Shown: positions 1 through 9,085, counted from the first letter of the stretch. The stretch: 64,000 nucleotides of DNA from an uncultured Anaerolineales bacterium (GCA_937952305.1 CALFZO010000109.1:1-64000), one strand, 5' to 3'. Made by a program: numbers and translations. Notes: generated by a model from the letters alone, not told the origin.

Positions 1-1
1 G

Positions 2-2185
2 GGCTACTGGCTGGAGCAGCACGGGGTGCGGCGCGGCAGCCAGCCGCCGTACTACTACGTCTTGATTAACCTGCCGGTCTATGAGTTCCTGCCCGCGCTG
101 GGCGCCGTGTTCGCAGCCGGGCTGGGGCTGAGCCGCTGGTGGCGCGGCCGGGCGCCGGCGGATGCGCCGGCGGACGTTCCGGCCGACGAGACGGCGGTGA
201 GCGACGCGCCGCGGCCCTTCCCGGCGCTGTTGTTTATGGGCTATTGGTCGGTAATGGCGCTGGGCGCGTTCAGCGTGGCCGGCGAGAAGATGCCGTGGCT
301 GACGACGCACATCAGCCTGCCGCTGATCCTGGTGGCGGGCTGGGCCATCGGCCAGTTGATCGACGGCACGGACTGGGCGCACTTCCGCCAGCGCCGGGCC
401 TGGCTGGTGGCGGTCCTGCTGCCGGTGACGCTGCTGGCACTGGTGGCGGTCTTTGGCGCGCTGCTCGGCAACAACCCGCCTTTTCGGGGCAGCGAGCTGA
501 GTCAGCTCCAGGCGACGTCTGCTTTCATCTCGGCGCTGGTGGTGGCCGGTATCGGTCTGGTCAGCCTCTATCGGCTGGTGGAGCCGCTCGGCTGGGGCAA
601 CGTCATCCGCTTGGCCGGCCTGTGGGCGGTGGCGCTGCTGGCGCTCTTCACGGCGCGCGCCGCCTTCATCGCCACGTTCATCAACTATGACCTGGCTAAT
701 GAGTTCCTGGTGTACGCGCACGGCGCGCGGGGCGTCAAGACCGTGCTGGCGCAGATTGAAGATATCTCCGTCCGCGTCGAGGACGGCCTGGGCCTCAAGG
801 TCGCCTATGACGACGAGATCGCCTGGCCGATGACGTGGTACTTCCGCAACTTCACCAACCAGGCCTATTTTGGCAGCCAGCCCACGCGCGACGCCCTGGA
901 CGCACCCGTGGTCGTCGCCGGCGCCAAGAACTGGACGCGCGTCGAGACGCTCCTGGGCGACCGCTACTACCAGTTCGAGTACATCCGCATGGTCTGGCCG
1001 ATGCAGGACTACTTCCCCCGCACCGACGAGCCCATCCTCGGCCGCGTGGTGGGCGCGCTCAGCGACCCGCAGATGCGCCAGGCCCTCATCAACATCTGGT
1101 GGAACCGCGACTACACGCTCTACGGCCAGCTCACCAATCAGAACTTCGACCTGGCGCAGTGGCCGCTGGCCGACCGCATGCGGCTCTACGTCCGCAAAGA
1201 CGTGGCCGCCCAGATCTGGTCGTACGGTGTCGGCCCGGCCGAGGTCTCCGTGCAGCCCGAGCTTCCGGCTTACCCCGCCCCGCGCCTGGCGGCGGCGGAT
1301 CTGGTGTTCGGCCAGCCGGGCGCGGGCGAGGGCCAGTTCGACGCGCCGCGCGGCGTGGCCGTCGGGCCGGACGGCTCCCTCTACGTGGCCGACTCGCGCA
1401 ACAACCGCATCCAGAAGTTCACGGCCGACGGCGTCTTTGTGCGCGCCTGGGGCCAGCTGGGCCTGGTCGACGACGGCACCGGCACGCAGGGCGGCTTCTT
1501 TAACGAGCCGTGGGGCGTGGCCGTCGGGCCGGATGGCTCGGTCTACGTCGCCGATCTGTGGAACCACCGCATCCAGAAGTTCACGGCTGACGGCCAGTTC
1601 ATCCGGATGTGGGGGCGCTTCGCCCAGGACGGCGCCTACGACTCGTTCTACGGACCGCGCGCAATCGCCGTCGACGGCGAGGGCCGCCTGTACGTGGCCG
1701 ACACCGGCAACGACCGCGTGGTGGTGTTTGACTCGGATGGCAACGGCCTGGCGGTCATTGGCGCCAGCGGCTTCGAGGCCGGCTACCTGGACGAGCCCGT
1801 GGGGCTGGCTGTCTCCGCCGACGGGTCCGAGCTCTACGTCGCCGATACCTGGAACCAGCGCGTGCAGCGCTACCGGCGGGACCAGATCGGCGAGTATGTG
1901 GCCGACGGCGCCTGGACGATCAGCGCCTGGTACGGCCAATCGCTGGAGAACAAGCCCTACCTGGCTCTGGATGAGGCCGGCCGGGTCCTGGTGACCGACC
2001 CGGAGGGTTACCGCGTCCTGGTCTTCGACCGCGACGGCCAGTACCTGGACGGGTGGGGCGATGCCGGCTCAGACAACAGCACCTTTGCGATCCTGTCCGG
2101 GCTGGCCGTGGACGCGGCCGGCCGGCCCATCGTCGTCGACAGCGGCAACTTCCGGGTGATGCGCTTCCCGGCGCTGGAACCGTAA
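2..2185 (+). CDS. Agl23-like membrane protein with C-terminal NHL repeats (5' end outside window)
   Basis: The reading frame is open from base 2, so the start lies upstream of the window; a GTG at 26 is in frame but the preceding residues (GYWLEQHG) belong to the same protein. The N-terminal half has several hydrophobic segments in the style of the TIGR03663/Agl23 family, which are glycosyltransferase-like membrane proteins of uncertain role. From about base 1290 the protein is soluble-looking and carries about five to six NHL-type repeats (pattern: GVAVGPDGSLYVAD followed by NNRIQKF), expected to form a beta-propeller. The fusion of these two parts is known in Chloroflexota. The substrate is not visible. 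A strong terminator follows directly. Confidence 0.72.
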   Translation, partial: GYWLEQHGVRRGSQPPYYYVLINLPVYEFLPALGAVFAAGLGLSRWWRGRAPADAPADVPADETAVSDAPRPFPALLFMGYWSVMALGAFSVAGEKMPWLTTHISLPLILVAGWAIGQLIDGTDWAHFRQRRAWLVAVLLPVTLLALVAVFGALLGNNPPFRGSELSQLQATSAFISALVVAGIGLVSLYRLVEPLGWGNVIRLAGLWAVALLALFTARAAFIATFINYDLANEFLVYAHGARGVKTVLAQIEDISVRVEDGLGLKVAYDDEIAWPMTWYFRNFTNQAYFGSQPTRDALDAPVVVAGAKNWTRVETLLGDRYYQFEYIRMVWPMQDYFPRTDEPILGRVVGALSDPQMRQALINIWWNRDYTLYGQLTNQNFDLAQWPLADRMRLYVRKDVAAQIWSYGVGPAEVSVQPELPAYPAPRLAAADLVFGQPGAGEGQFDAPRGVAVGPDGSLYVADSRNNRIQKFTADGVFVRAWGQLGLVDDGTGTQGGFFNEPWGVAVGPDGSVYVADLWNHRIQKFTADGQFIRMWGRFAQDGAYDSFYGPRAIAVDGEGRLYVADTGNDRVVVFDSDGNGLAVIGASGFEAGYLDEPVGLAVSADGSELYVADTWNQRVQRYRRDQIGEYVADGAWTISAWYGQSLENKPYLALDEAGRVLVTDPEGYRVLVFDRDGQYLDGWGDAGSDNSTFAILSGLAVDAAGRPIVVDSGNFRVMRFPALEP

Positions 2186-2214
2186 GCGCGCCGCCGCGCA
2201 ACCGCGCCTCCGAG

Positions 2215-2264
2215 CAGGAGGCTGTCTGGCCGGCGTGGCGCCGCAGACAGCCTCCTGTTTGTCT
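2215..2264 (+). terminator. Intrinsic terminator after the NHL protein
   Basis: A perfect 14-bp stem (2215-2228 with 2244-2257), a 15-base loop, then TTTGTCT. It separates the NHL protein from sucCD. Confidence 0.85.
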
Positions 2265-2284
2265 CTGCCGGGGCGATCTTCGAG

Positions 2285-2290
2285 TATAAT
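2285..2290 (+). promoter_or_regulatory. -10 box of the sucCD promoter
   Basis: Consensus TATAAT just downstream of the terminator. No convincing -35 at 16-18 bases; TTGTCT at 2259 is 20 bases upstream. It predicts a leader of about 125 bases before sucC. Confidence 0.55.
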
Positions 2291-2422
2291 CCGCTCCGGT
2301 CTGACAGCCTGTGATCCTCAGCTCTTGAACGCCCAACCCGTGCCCTCAGCCCCGGCCTGCCTCTGGCGCCTGCGTCACGGGCGGCGCCGGTCGGGCCGCG
2401 CGCTGTGCCTTAAGGAGGCCCC

Positions 2423-3556
2423 TTGAAACTGCACGAATACCAATCCAAGCACTTGTTTCACCAACGCGGCGTGCCTATCCCCAAAGGGCGCGTGGCGAAC
2501 TCCGCCCAGGAGGCGCGCGACATCGCCATCGAACTGGGCGGCCGCGCCGTGATCAAGAGCCAGGTCCTGGTGGGCGGCCGCGGCAAGGCCGGCGGGATCA
2601 AGCTCGCCAAGACGCCGGCCGAGGCCGAGGCGCTGGCCTCCCAGATCCTGTCGATGACGATCAAGGGCCTGCCGGTCCGCAAAGTGCTGGTGGACGAGGC
2701 CGCCGACATCAAGAAGGAAATCTACCTGGGCATCACCAACGACCGCGCCGCCCGGCGCCCGGTGGTCATCTGCTCGTCCGAAGGCGGCGTGGAGATTGAA
2801 GAGGTGGCCCGCACCAACCCGGCCGCCATTATCCGCGAGTACATCGACCCGATCATGGGCCTGCGCGATTACCAGGTCCGCAACATCGCCCTCAACATCA
2901 ACCTGCCGCGCGAGCACTGGCGCGCCTTCGGCCAGATCGCGGCCGGCCTGTACCAGACCTACGTCGACACGGACGCCACGCTGGCCGAGATCAACCCGCT
3001 GGTGATCACGGGCGACGGCCGGCTGGTGGCGCTGGACGGCAAAATCGTCCTGGACGACAACGCCCTCTTCCGCCACTCAGACCTGGCCGAGATCCGCGAT
3101 ATCGACGAGGAGTCGGCCCAGGAGACCGAGGCCCGCAAGCACGGCCTGTCCTACGTGAAGCTGGATGGCGACATCGGCTGCCTGGTGAATGGGGCCGGCC
3201 TGGCCATGGGCACGATGGACATCGTCAAGCACTTCGGCGGCTCACCGGCCAACTTTCTGGATATTGGCGGCGGCGCCGGCGCCGAGAAGGTCACGGCCGC
3301 CCTGCGCATCATCCTGTCCGACCCGAAAGTCAAGGCGCTGCTGATCAACATCTTCGGCGGCATCACGCGCTGCGACGAGGTGGCGCGCGGCATCCTGGTC
3401 GCTATGAAGGAGGTCGGCGTGCGCGTGCCGATGGTCGTCCGGCTGGTGGGCACTAACGAAGAAGAGGGCCGCCGGCTGTTGGAAGACGCCCACCTGATCA
3501 CGGCCACGTCGCTGGCCGACGCGGCCCAAAAAGCAGTCACGGCGGCGCGCGGCTGA
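2423..3556 (+). CDS. sucC: Succinyl-CoA synthetase, ADP/GDP-forming, beta subunit
   Basis: 377 residues, the usual length for SucC. With SucD it interconverts succinyl-CoA and succinate with substrate-level phosphorylation in the TCA cycle, in the cytoplasm. The N-terminal ATP-grasp part begins MKLHEYQSKHLF, with the nucleotide-loop region VGGRGKAGGIK; the C-terminal CoA-ligase fold contains NGAGLAMGTMD and NIFGGITRCD. The start is TTG, chosen because AAGGAGG lies 5 bases upstream and the family begins at exactly this residue. sucD follows after 68 bases, so the two subunits are co-transcribed. Confidence 0.96.
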   Translation: MKLHEYQSKHLFHQRGVPIPKGRVANSAQEARDIAIELGGRAVIKSQVLVGGRGKAGGIKLAKTPAEAEALASQILSMTIKGLPVRKVLVDEAADIKKEIYLGITNDRAARRPVVICSSEGGVEIEEVARTNPAAIIREYIDPIMGLRDYQVRNIALNINLPREHWRAFGQIAAGLYQTYVDTDATLAEINPLVITGDGRLVALDGKIVLDDNALFRHSDLAEIRDIDEESAQETEARKHGLSYVKLDGDIGCLVNGAGLAMGTMDIVKHFGGSPANFLDIGGGAGAEKVTAALRIILSDPKVKALLINIFGGITRCDEVARGILVAMKEVGVRVPMVVRLVGTNEEEGRRLLEDAHLITATSLADAAQKAVTAARG

Positions 3557-3577
3557 CCATCGCCAATCTTCAAGCCG

Positions 3578-3595
3578 GGGTCCTGACCGGGACCC
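3578..3595 (+). other. Intercistronic hairpin between sucC and sucD
   Basis: GGGTCC (3579-3584) can pair with GGACCC about 6 bases later, without a T-run. It may adjust mRNA stability between the two subunits; the function is inference only. Confidence 0.3.
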
Positions 3596-3624
3596 GGGTT
3601 GGGCGATTGAGCGCAGGATATCCC

Positions 3625-4485
3625 ATGAGCATTCTCGTCAACAAAGACACGCGCCTGCTGGTGCAGGGCATCACCGGACGCGAGGGCCTGTTCCACACCA
3701 AGCAGATGTTGGCCTACGGCACCAAGGTCGTCGCCGGCGTCACGCCCGGCAAGGGCGGCGAGTGGGTCGAGGAAAAGGTGCCGGTGTTTGATACGGCCAA
3801 AGCCGCCGTCGACTCAACCGGCGCCAACTGCGCCGTCATCTACGTGCCGGCCAAGTTCGCGCCGGATGCCATGTACGAGTCGGCGGATGCCGGCATCCCG
3901 CTGATCGTGTGCATCTCGGACTGGATTGCGGTCCAGGACATGATGCGCGTGCGCCAGTATCTGGATCAGAAGGGCGTGCGCCTGATCGGCCCCAACTGCC
4001 CCGGCCTGCTGACGCCGGGCGAGGCCAAAGTCGGCATCATCCCCGGCCACATCGCCCGCCCGGGCAACGTCGGCATCGTCTCGCGCTCCGGCACGCTCAC
4101 CTATGAGGTCATCGCCGCCCTCACCGCCAACGGCCTGGGCCAGTCCACGTGCGTGGGCATCGGCGGCGACCCGGTTAAGGGCCTCAACTATATCGATATC
4201 CTCGAGCTGTTCGAAGCCGATCCGCAGACCGAAAAGGTCGTCATGATCGGCGAGATCGGCGGCAACGACGAGGAGCGCGCGGCGGACTACATCGCCAGCA
4301 AGATGACCAAGCCGGTGGTAGCCTTTATCGCCGGCCAGACGGCGCCGCCCGGCAAACGCATGGGGCACGCCGGCGCGATCATCGAGGGCGGGTCCGGCCT
4401 GGCCGCGGACAAGATCGCGGCCCTGCAGGCCGCGCGCGTCAAGGTCGCCAAACATCCGGAAGAAATCCCGGTCCTGCTTCACTAA
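3625..4485 (+). CDS. sucD: Succinyl-CoA synthetase, alpha subunit
   Basis: 286 residues. Carries the CoA-binding Rossmann part (VQGITGREGLFHTKQM) and the phospho-histidine site in GHAGAI, with His at about residue 248. It forms the alpha-beta complex with the product of the upstream gene. ATG at 3625 is preferred over an upstream in-frame TTG at 3607 because family members start directly with MSILV(N)KDT and an AGGA lies upstream. The glycine-rich GGNDEE segment before the histidine is intact, so the enzyme should be active. Confidence 0.96.
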   Translation: MSILVNKDTRLLVQGITGREGLFHTKQMLAYGTKVVAGVTPGKGGEWVEEKVPVFDTAKAAVDSTGANCAVIYVPAKFAPDAMYESADAGIPLIVCISDWIAVQDMMRVRQYLDQKGVRLIGPNCPGLLTPGEAKVGIIPGHIARPGNVGIVSRSGTLTYEVIAALTANGLGQSTCVGIGGDPVKGLNYIDILELFEADPQTEKVVMIGEIGGNDEERAADYIASKMTKPVVAFIAGQTAPPGKRMGHAGAIIEGGSGLAADKIAALQAARVKVAKHPEEIPVLLH

Positions 4486-4506
4486 ACGCTGCCAGCGGAG
4501 GACGCT

Positions 4507-4890
4507 ATGCCCCCGGTCGTGACCAAGGACGTCAACGCGCTCGAGAAGTACCAGGCCGAGGTGAACGCCAACCCCAAGAGCGCCGACGCGCACGCCAACC
4601 TGGGCTGGGGCCACTATGGCCGGCGCCAGTGGGGCGAGGCGGTCGCGGCTTTCCAGGCGGCGCTGGCGCTGGAGGCCAATCATTTCGAGGCCCATTACGG
4701 GCTGGCCCTGGCGCGCAAAGCCACCCAGGACAAGCCCGCGGCGGTCGCGGCCTTTCAGGCGGCGCGCGCGGCCGCGGAAAGCGGCTCAGACCCGGTCCGC
4801 CGGCAGATGCTCACGCGCCTGATCACCGGGCACATCAACGAGCTCACCGACGGCGACTGGAACCTGGGCAAGCACGAGACCCACACCTGA
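4507..4890 (+). CDS. Small TPR-repeat protein
   Basis: 127 residues with about three tetratricopeptide helices pairs (ADAHANLGWGHYGRRQWGEAVAAFQAALAL, shown in parts: NLGWGHYG, GEAVAAFQAAL, FEAHYGLALAR). No signal peptide or catalytic motif. Preceded by GGAG in the 21-base gap after sucD, so it probably rides on the sucCD transcript. TPR proteins are adaptors; the partner cannot be told from the sequence. Its C-terminal tail is short and polar. Confidence 0.75.
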   Translation: MPPVVTKDVNALEKYQAEVNANPKSADAHANLGWGHYGRRQWGEAVAAFQAALALEANHFEAHYGLALARKATQDKPAAVAAFQAARAAAESGSDPVRRQMLTRLITGHINELTDGDWNLGKHETHT

Positions 4891-4924
4891 GGCCGGCGCG
4901 GCCAGGTGCGTGAGCGGCACAGCG

Positions 4925-5488
4925 ATGGCGGGTATTCGCGTGATCGCCGGCGCGGCCAAGGGCCGCCCGCTAAAGATGGTCCCTGGTGAGGGGACGCGCC
5001 CGATTACGGACCGCGTCAAGGAGTCGCTCTTCAATATCCTGGCCGACGACGTGGTCGAGGCGCGGGTGCTGGACCTCTTCGCGGGCACGGGCAGCGTGGG
5101 CATCGAGGCGCTCAGCCGCGGGGCGGCCTACGCCGAGTTCGTGGAGAAGGACCGCACGGCGGCGGCCGTGATCCAGGCCAACCTCCAGTCTACCGAACTG
5201 GCCCAGATCGGGCGCGTCGTGCGCTCAGACGTCTTCATTTTTCTGAGCAACCGACCGCGCCAGGGCTTTGACTACGTTCACGTCGCCCCGCCGCAGTATC
5301 AGGGGCTGTGGAGCCGGACCCTGGCCCAGTTGGATCAGCGCCCGGAGTGGGTCAACCCAGACGGCGTGGTCGTGGCCCAGATCGACCCCAAAGAGCGCGC
5401 CGAGCTGGAGTTGGAGCACTTCAACCTGGTGGACGAGCGCCGCTACGGCAACACGCTCCTTTGCTTCTACGACCGCCTGTCGTTGTGA
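4925..5488 (+). CDS. rsmD: RsmD-like 16S rRNA (guanine-N2)-methyltransferase
   Basis: About 187 residues. The N-terminus (IRVIAGAAKGRPLK) and the SAM-binding motif I (DLFAGTGSVGIEALSRGA) are typical of RsmD, which methylates G966 of 16S rRNA in E. coli during 30S assembly. The catalytic motif IV, normally DPPY, reads APPQY (Ala at about residue 121), so the conserved acidic residue is missing. GTG at 4910 is an alternative start with poor ribosome-site spacing. I think the change is a lineage trait rather than damage, since flanking residues and length are normal, but activity is not proved. Confidence 0.85.
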   Translation: MAGIRVIAGAAKGRPLKMVPGEGTRPITDRVKESLFNILADDVVEARVLDLFAGTGSVGIEALSRGAAYAEFVEKDRTAAAVIQANLQSTELAQIGRVVRSDVFIFLSNRPRQGFDYVHVAPPQYQGLWSRTLAQLDQRPEWVNPDGVVVAQIDPKERAELELEHFNLVDERRYGNTLLCFYDRLSL

Positions 5489-5499
5489 CAGTCTCCGCA

Positions 5500-5528
5500 C
5501 CGTGACCGGGGCCAGTTGCCGGTCACGG
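5500..5528 (+). other. Hairpin after rsmD
   Basis: A perfect 10-bp stem (5500-5509 with 5519-5528) and a 9-base loop, without a T-run. It sits 16 bases before the MFS start, so it could be a weak terminator or an element that limits translation of the next gene. Confidence 0.4.
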
Positions 5529-5544
5529 CGCGGACTCAGCCAAC

Positions 5545-6798
5545 TTGAAACCAGCCGCCTCCGCCCGCTCCGTCTTCCTCGTCTTCACGGCCGCCTATTT
5601 CCTGTCCTATTTCTTCCGCTCCGCGAATGCGGTCCTGGCCCCGGATCTGGCGCGGGCCCTGCACCTGGGCGCGGCCGAATTGGGCTTGATGACCAGCCTG
5701 TTCTACGCCGCCTTCGCTCTGGTGCAGATCCCGCTCGGGGCTGGCCTGGATCGCTGGGGGCCGCGCTGGGTGACGCCGGCGCTGATGTTGGCCGGGGTGG
5801 GCGGCAGCCTGGTGTTCGCGGCGGCGCCCTCCTTTCCAGTCCTGGCGCTCGGCCGGGCCCTGATCGGCGTCGGCATGGCCGGCATCCTCATGGGTGCGCT
5901 CAAGGCGTTCAGCCAATGGTTCCCGGCCAAGCGCTTCGCTACTTTATCCGGCCTGCTCACCGGTCTGGGCTCGTCGGGGGCGCTGGTGGCCTCCGTGCCG
6001 CTGGCCTGGCTCAACGCGCAGGTGGGCTGGCGCGGCGTTTTCGCCGGCGGAGCGCTGGCTATCCTGGCGGTGGCCGCCGCCATCGTGCTGTGGACGCGCA
6101 ACGCGCCGGCCGGCGGCCCGGCGGCGCCGACTACGGGGTCCGGCGAGACGGCGTCCGGCTTCGGGGCCGTCTTCGCCGACTGGCGCTTCTGGCGCATCGC
6201 GCCGCTGATCTTCTTCACCAACGGGACGGTGCTCGCGTTTCAGGGGCTGTGGGCCGGGCCTTACCTGTACGATGTCCTGGGCCTGGAGAAAGACCTGGCC
6301 GGCCCGGTGCTTTTCCTGGTCAGCCTGGGCGTGACCGCCGGTTTCTTGAGTTCCGGGTGGCTGGCGGCGCGGTTCGGCCTGGCGCGGGTGGTCGTGGTGG
6401 GCGCGGCGGTCTGCCTCGCCAGCCAGGTGGGTCTGGCGTTTCGCCCCGCGCTGCCCGTGGTCGCCGGGCTCTATCTGCTCTTTGGCCTGTTTGGCGGCTT
6501 CAGTATCATGCTGCTCGTCCAGCCGCGGCTGGTCTTCCCCACGCATCTCACCGGCCGCGCCGTGACGGCTACCAACCTGTTCGCCATCGGCGGGACCTTC
6601 CTGTTGCAGTGGTGGATGGGCCTGATCATCGGCCGCTTCCCGGCGGACGCGGGCGGCCACTATCCGCCGGCCGCGCACGCGGCAGCGCTGCTATTCACGG
6701 CCGCCGGCACGTTGGTGGTCCTGATCTGGTACCTGCCGATGCTGCGCGCCGGCGGCGGCGGCCCAGGCCCGGCCGACCCGTCCGGCCAGTCGGCTTGA
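5545..6798 (+). CDS. MFS transporter
   Basis: 417 residues with about twelve hydrophobic segments. Features of the major facilitator superfamily: the loop 2-3 motif around GAGLDRWGPRW (residues about 55-72) and the second-half equivalent near GWLAARFGLARV. It should move a small solute across the cytoplasmic membrane using an ion gradient; the substrate is unknown. The best start is TTG at 5545; no ATG is available before the first membrane segments. No strong ribosome site is visible, which fits low expression. It is followed directly by the ffh promoter. Confidence 0.85.
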   Translation: MKPAASARSVFLVFTAAYFLSYFFRSANAVLAPDLARALHLGAAELGLMTSLFYAAFALVQIPLGAGLDRWGPRWVTPALMLAGVGGSLVFAAAPSFPVLALGRALIGVGMAGILMGALKAFSQWFPAKRFATLSGLLTGLGSSGALVASVPLAWLNAQVGWRGVFAGGALAILAVAAAIVLWTRNAPAGGPAAPTTGSGETASGFGAVFADWRFWRIAPLIFFTNGTVLAFQGLWAGPYLYDVLGLEKDLAGPVLFLVSLGVTAGFLSSGWLAARFGLARVVVVGAAVCLASQVGLAFRPALPVVAGLYLLFGLFGGFSIMLLVQPRLVFPTHLTGRAVTATNLFAIGGTFLLQWWMGLIIGRFPADAGGHYPPAAHAAALLFTAAGTLVVLIWYLPMLRAGGGGPGPADPSGQSA

Positions 6799-6824
6799 CG
6801 GAGGCTACGTCGACAGGTTAAAAT
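6795..6824 (+). promoter_or_regulatory. ffh promoter
   Basis: TTGACG (6795-6800), 18-base spacer, TAAAAT (6819-6824). The ATG is only 11 bases after the -10 box and has no Shine-Dalgarno sequence, so the mRNA is probably nearly leaderless. Confidence 0.7.
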
Positions 6825-6835
6825 CCCCCGCTTGT

Positions 6836-8155
6836 ATGTTCCAATCTCTGACCAGTAAACTCCAGGCCGTTTTCGATCAGCTGGCGCGCCGCGGCAAGCT
6901 GACCGAGGCCGACGTCGATATCGCCTTGCGCGAGGTCCGGATGGCCTTGCTCGAGGCCGATGTGCATTTCTCGGTCGTCAAGAGTTTCCTGGATCGGGTG
7001 CGGGCGCGCGCCATCGGCGCCGAGGTCTCCAAGGCCCTCAACCCGGCCCAGCAGGTGGTCAAGATCGTCAACGACGAGTTGATCGCCACACTCGGCGAGC
7101 CGGAGAAGCTGAACCTGCGCGGCCCGCAGCCGCGCGTGATCATGCTGGTGGGGCTGCAGGGTTCCGGCAAGACGACCACGGCCGCCAAGCTGGCGCGCAA
7201 AATGCGCTCGCAGGGCGAGCGCGTGCTGCTCGTCGCGGCGGACCCGTACCGGCCGGCGGCTGTAGCCCAGTTGGAGACGCTGGGCCAGCAGATCGACGTC
7301 CCGGTCTATACCGGCACGGCGCGTCCTTCGGATCTGTCCGCCGAGGCCGTGCGCGCGGCGGAACGCCAGGGCAAGACGGCCGTGATCCTGGACACGGCCG
7401 GCCGCCTGCAGATCGACGCCATGATGATGAGCGAGATCCTGGCGGTGAAAGAGCGCACCACTCCGGTGGAAATCCTGCTGGTGGCGGATGCGATGACGGG
7501 CCAGGAGTCCGTGCGCATCGCCGAGGCCTTTCACAAACAGCTGGGCCTGACCGGCCTGATCCTGACCAAGATGGACGGCGACGCGCGCGGCGGCGCCGCC
7601 ATCTCGATCCGCTCGGTGACGGGCGTGCCGATCAAGTTCCTGGGCATGGGCGAGAAGACCGACGCGCTGGAGGTCTTCGACCCCGGCCGCGTGGCCGGCC
7701 GCATCCTGGGCATGGGCGATGTGCTCGGCCTGATCGAGCGGGCCGAGGCCATGGACAAGGAGAAGGCCCAGGAGGCCGCCGAGCGCCTGGTCACCGGCGA
7801 CTTCACGCTGGAGGACTTCGTCACCCAGCTGCGCGAGGTGCGCAAGATGGGCCCGGTGGGGCAATTGCTCGGGATGATCCCAGGCCTGAGCGGGCCGAAG
7901 GTCCAGATCGACGAGCAGGCGGTGGAGAAGCAGCTCAAGCGCACCGAGGCCATCATCAATTCGATGACGCGCTCCGAGCGGCGCCGGCCAGACCAGCTCA
8001 ACGCCAGCCGCAAGCGCCGCATCGCGGCCGGCTCGGGCACGCAGGTCTACGAAGTGAATCAACTGCTCAAGCAGTTCAAGGACATGCAGAAGTTGATGAA
8101 GCAGATGGGGGGCAAGAAGCGCCTGGGCGGCCTGGGGCTGCCGCGTTTCCGTTGA
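6836..8155 (+). CDS. ffh: Signal recognition particle GTPase Ffh
   Basis: 439 residues, the usual length. N domain, then the G domain with P-loop GLQGSGKTT, the DPYRPAAVAQL region, DTAGRL and TKMDGDARGG; the C-terminal M domain has the methionine-rich helix KDMQKLMKQM that binds signal sequences and 4.5S RNA. It delivers nascent membrane proteins to FtsY at the membrane. It heads the conserved order ffh-rpsP-khpA-rimM. Its start follows a -10 box at 11 bases with no ribosome site, an unusual arrangement for such a highly expressed gene. Confidence 0.97.
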   Translation: MFQSLTSKLQAVFDQLARRGKLTEADVDIALREVRMALLEADVHFSVVKSFLDRVRARAIGAEVSKALNPAQQVVKIVNDELIATLGEPEKLNLRGPQPRVIMLVGLQGSGKTTTAAKLARKMRSQGERVLLVAADPYRPAAVAQLETLGQQIDVPVYTGTARPSDLSAEAVRAAERQGKTAVILDTAGRLQIDAMMMSEILAVKERTTPVEILLVADAMTGQESVRIAEAFHKQLGLTGLILTKMDGDARGGAAISIRSVTGVPIKFLGMGEKTDALEVFDPGRVAGRILGMGDVLGLIERAEAMDKEKAQEAAERLVTGDFTLEDFVTQLREVRKMGPVGQLLGMIPGLSGPKVQIDEQAVEKQLKRTEAIINSMTRSERRRPDQLNASRKRRIAAGSGTQVYEVNQLLKQFKDMQKLMKQMGGKKRLGGLGLPRFR

Positions 8156-8291
8156 CGAAATTCGGCCTGGCGCGGCGCAGCGCCCCGGCGCAGAAGGACG
8201 CCCTTCACGTCCCCCTCAGCGCCGCCGGCGCGCCGCCAGACCGGCCGGTTTCCTAACCTTTAACAATCGCCTATTCAGGAGTTGGCACAGC

Positions 8292-8684
8292 ATGGTTCGT
8301 ATCCGATTACGCCGCGTCGGCGGCAAGGCTCAGCCTAGCTTCCGCATTGTGGCGGCCGACCGTCAGCATCCGCGTGACGGCCGCTTCATCGAGGAAGTGG
8401 GCCTGTACAATCCGCGCACTAACCCGGCCATCATCGCCGTGGACGAGGCCAAGGTGTATGCCTGGCTCAAGAACGGCGCGCAGCCGAGCGACTCGGTGAT
8501 GCAGCTGTTCAAGACGGCGGGCACGCTGGCCCGTTACGAGCGCTTCAAGGCTGGCGAGGCCGTGGAGACGCTGGTGGCCGAGGCGCAGACGGCGGCCAAG
8601 GCCCGCAACGCCAGCGAGCGCACCAGCGACGCGTCGGCGGCCCGCAAGGCCCGGCCGTCCAAGAAGAAAGAGAAGAAGAGCTAA
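8292..8684 (+). CDS. rpsP: 30S ribosomal protein bS16 with C-terminal extension
   Basis: 130 residues, starting MVRIRLRRVGGKAQPSFRIV, the S16 N-terminus; the core VGLYNP and the final helix DSVMQLFKTAGTL are present. Typical S16 has about 80-90 residues; here a 40-residue tail rich in Ala, Lys and Ser follows and ends in a Lys cluster, which could touch rRNA. CAGGAG precedes the ATG. Part of the ffh-rpsP-khpA-rimM cluster. The extension is variable in the family and is not by itself a sign of error. Confidence 0.96.
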   Translation: MVRIRLRRVGGKAQPSFRIVAADRQHPRDGRFIEEVGLYNPRTNPAIIAVDEAKVYAWLKNGAQPSDSVMQLFKTAGTLARYERFKAGEAVETLVAEAQTAAKARNASERTSDASAARKARPSKKKEKKS

Positions 8685-8823
8685 CCGCGGCGCGCCTGTC
8701 GCCCAGGCGCGCCAGGCACCTCTCGCCGCAGCGCAGGCGGGGCGAGCCACGCCGGCTGGCCCAGCCTGCCCTTGATAGCGGGCTGGCCGCGCTGCTGGGC
8801 GCCAGCCTGAGAGTGGGGTGCGC

Positions 8824-9057
8824 ATGAAAGAACTGGTCGAGTACGTGGCCAAGGCCCTGGTCGATGATCCGGATCAGGTGCAGGTCAGCGAGGTGGTGAC
8901 CGGCCCGGACGTGATCCTGGAGTTGCGGGTGGCGCCCGAGGATATGGGCCGGATCATCGGCCGCAACGGCAAAGTGATCAGCGCCATCCGCGCGCTGGTA
9001 CAGGTCTGCGCCGCGCGCGAAGCCCGGCGCGCTCAGCTGGAGCTGGTCGAAGATTAA
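8824..9057 (+). CDS. khpA: KH-domain RNA-binding protein KhpA
   Basis: 77 residues with one KH domain; the RNA-binding GxxG loop is in IIGRNGKVI. KhpA (YlqC) works with KhpB/Jag as an RNA chaperone affecting cell elongation and division genes in Gram-positive bacteria. ATG at 8824 is chosen over GTG at 8818 because family members start MKELVEY. Conserved position between rpsP and rimM supports the call. The KhpB partner is not in this window. Confidence 0.93.
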   Translation: MKELVEYVAKALVDDPDQVQVSEVVTGPDVILELRVAPEDMGRIIGRNGKVISAIRALVQVCAAREARRAQLELVED

Positions 9058-9085
9058 CTTCTCCGCCCGCGGAGGCGGTTTGAGG

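Noticed and set aside
870..1994. 374-codon frame inside the NHL protein gene
   Set aside because: Composition is the Ser/Arg/Thr-rich pattern of an off-frame shadow of high-GC DNA, while the NHL repeats are in the other frame.
5268..6821. 517-codon alternative frame over rsmD and the MFS gene
   Set aside because: It spans two real genes in another frame and its translation is Arg/Gly/Pro-rich without any motif.
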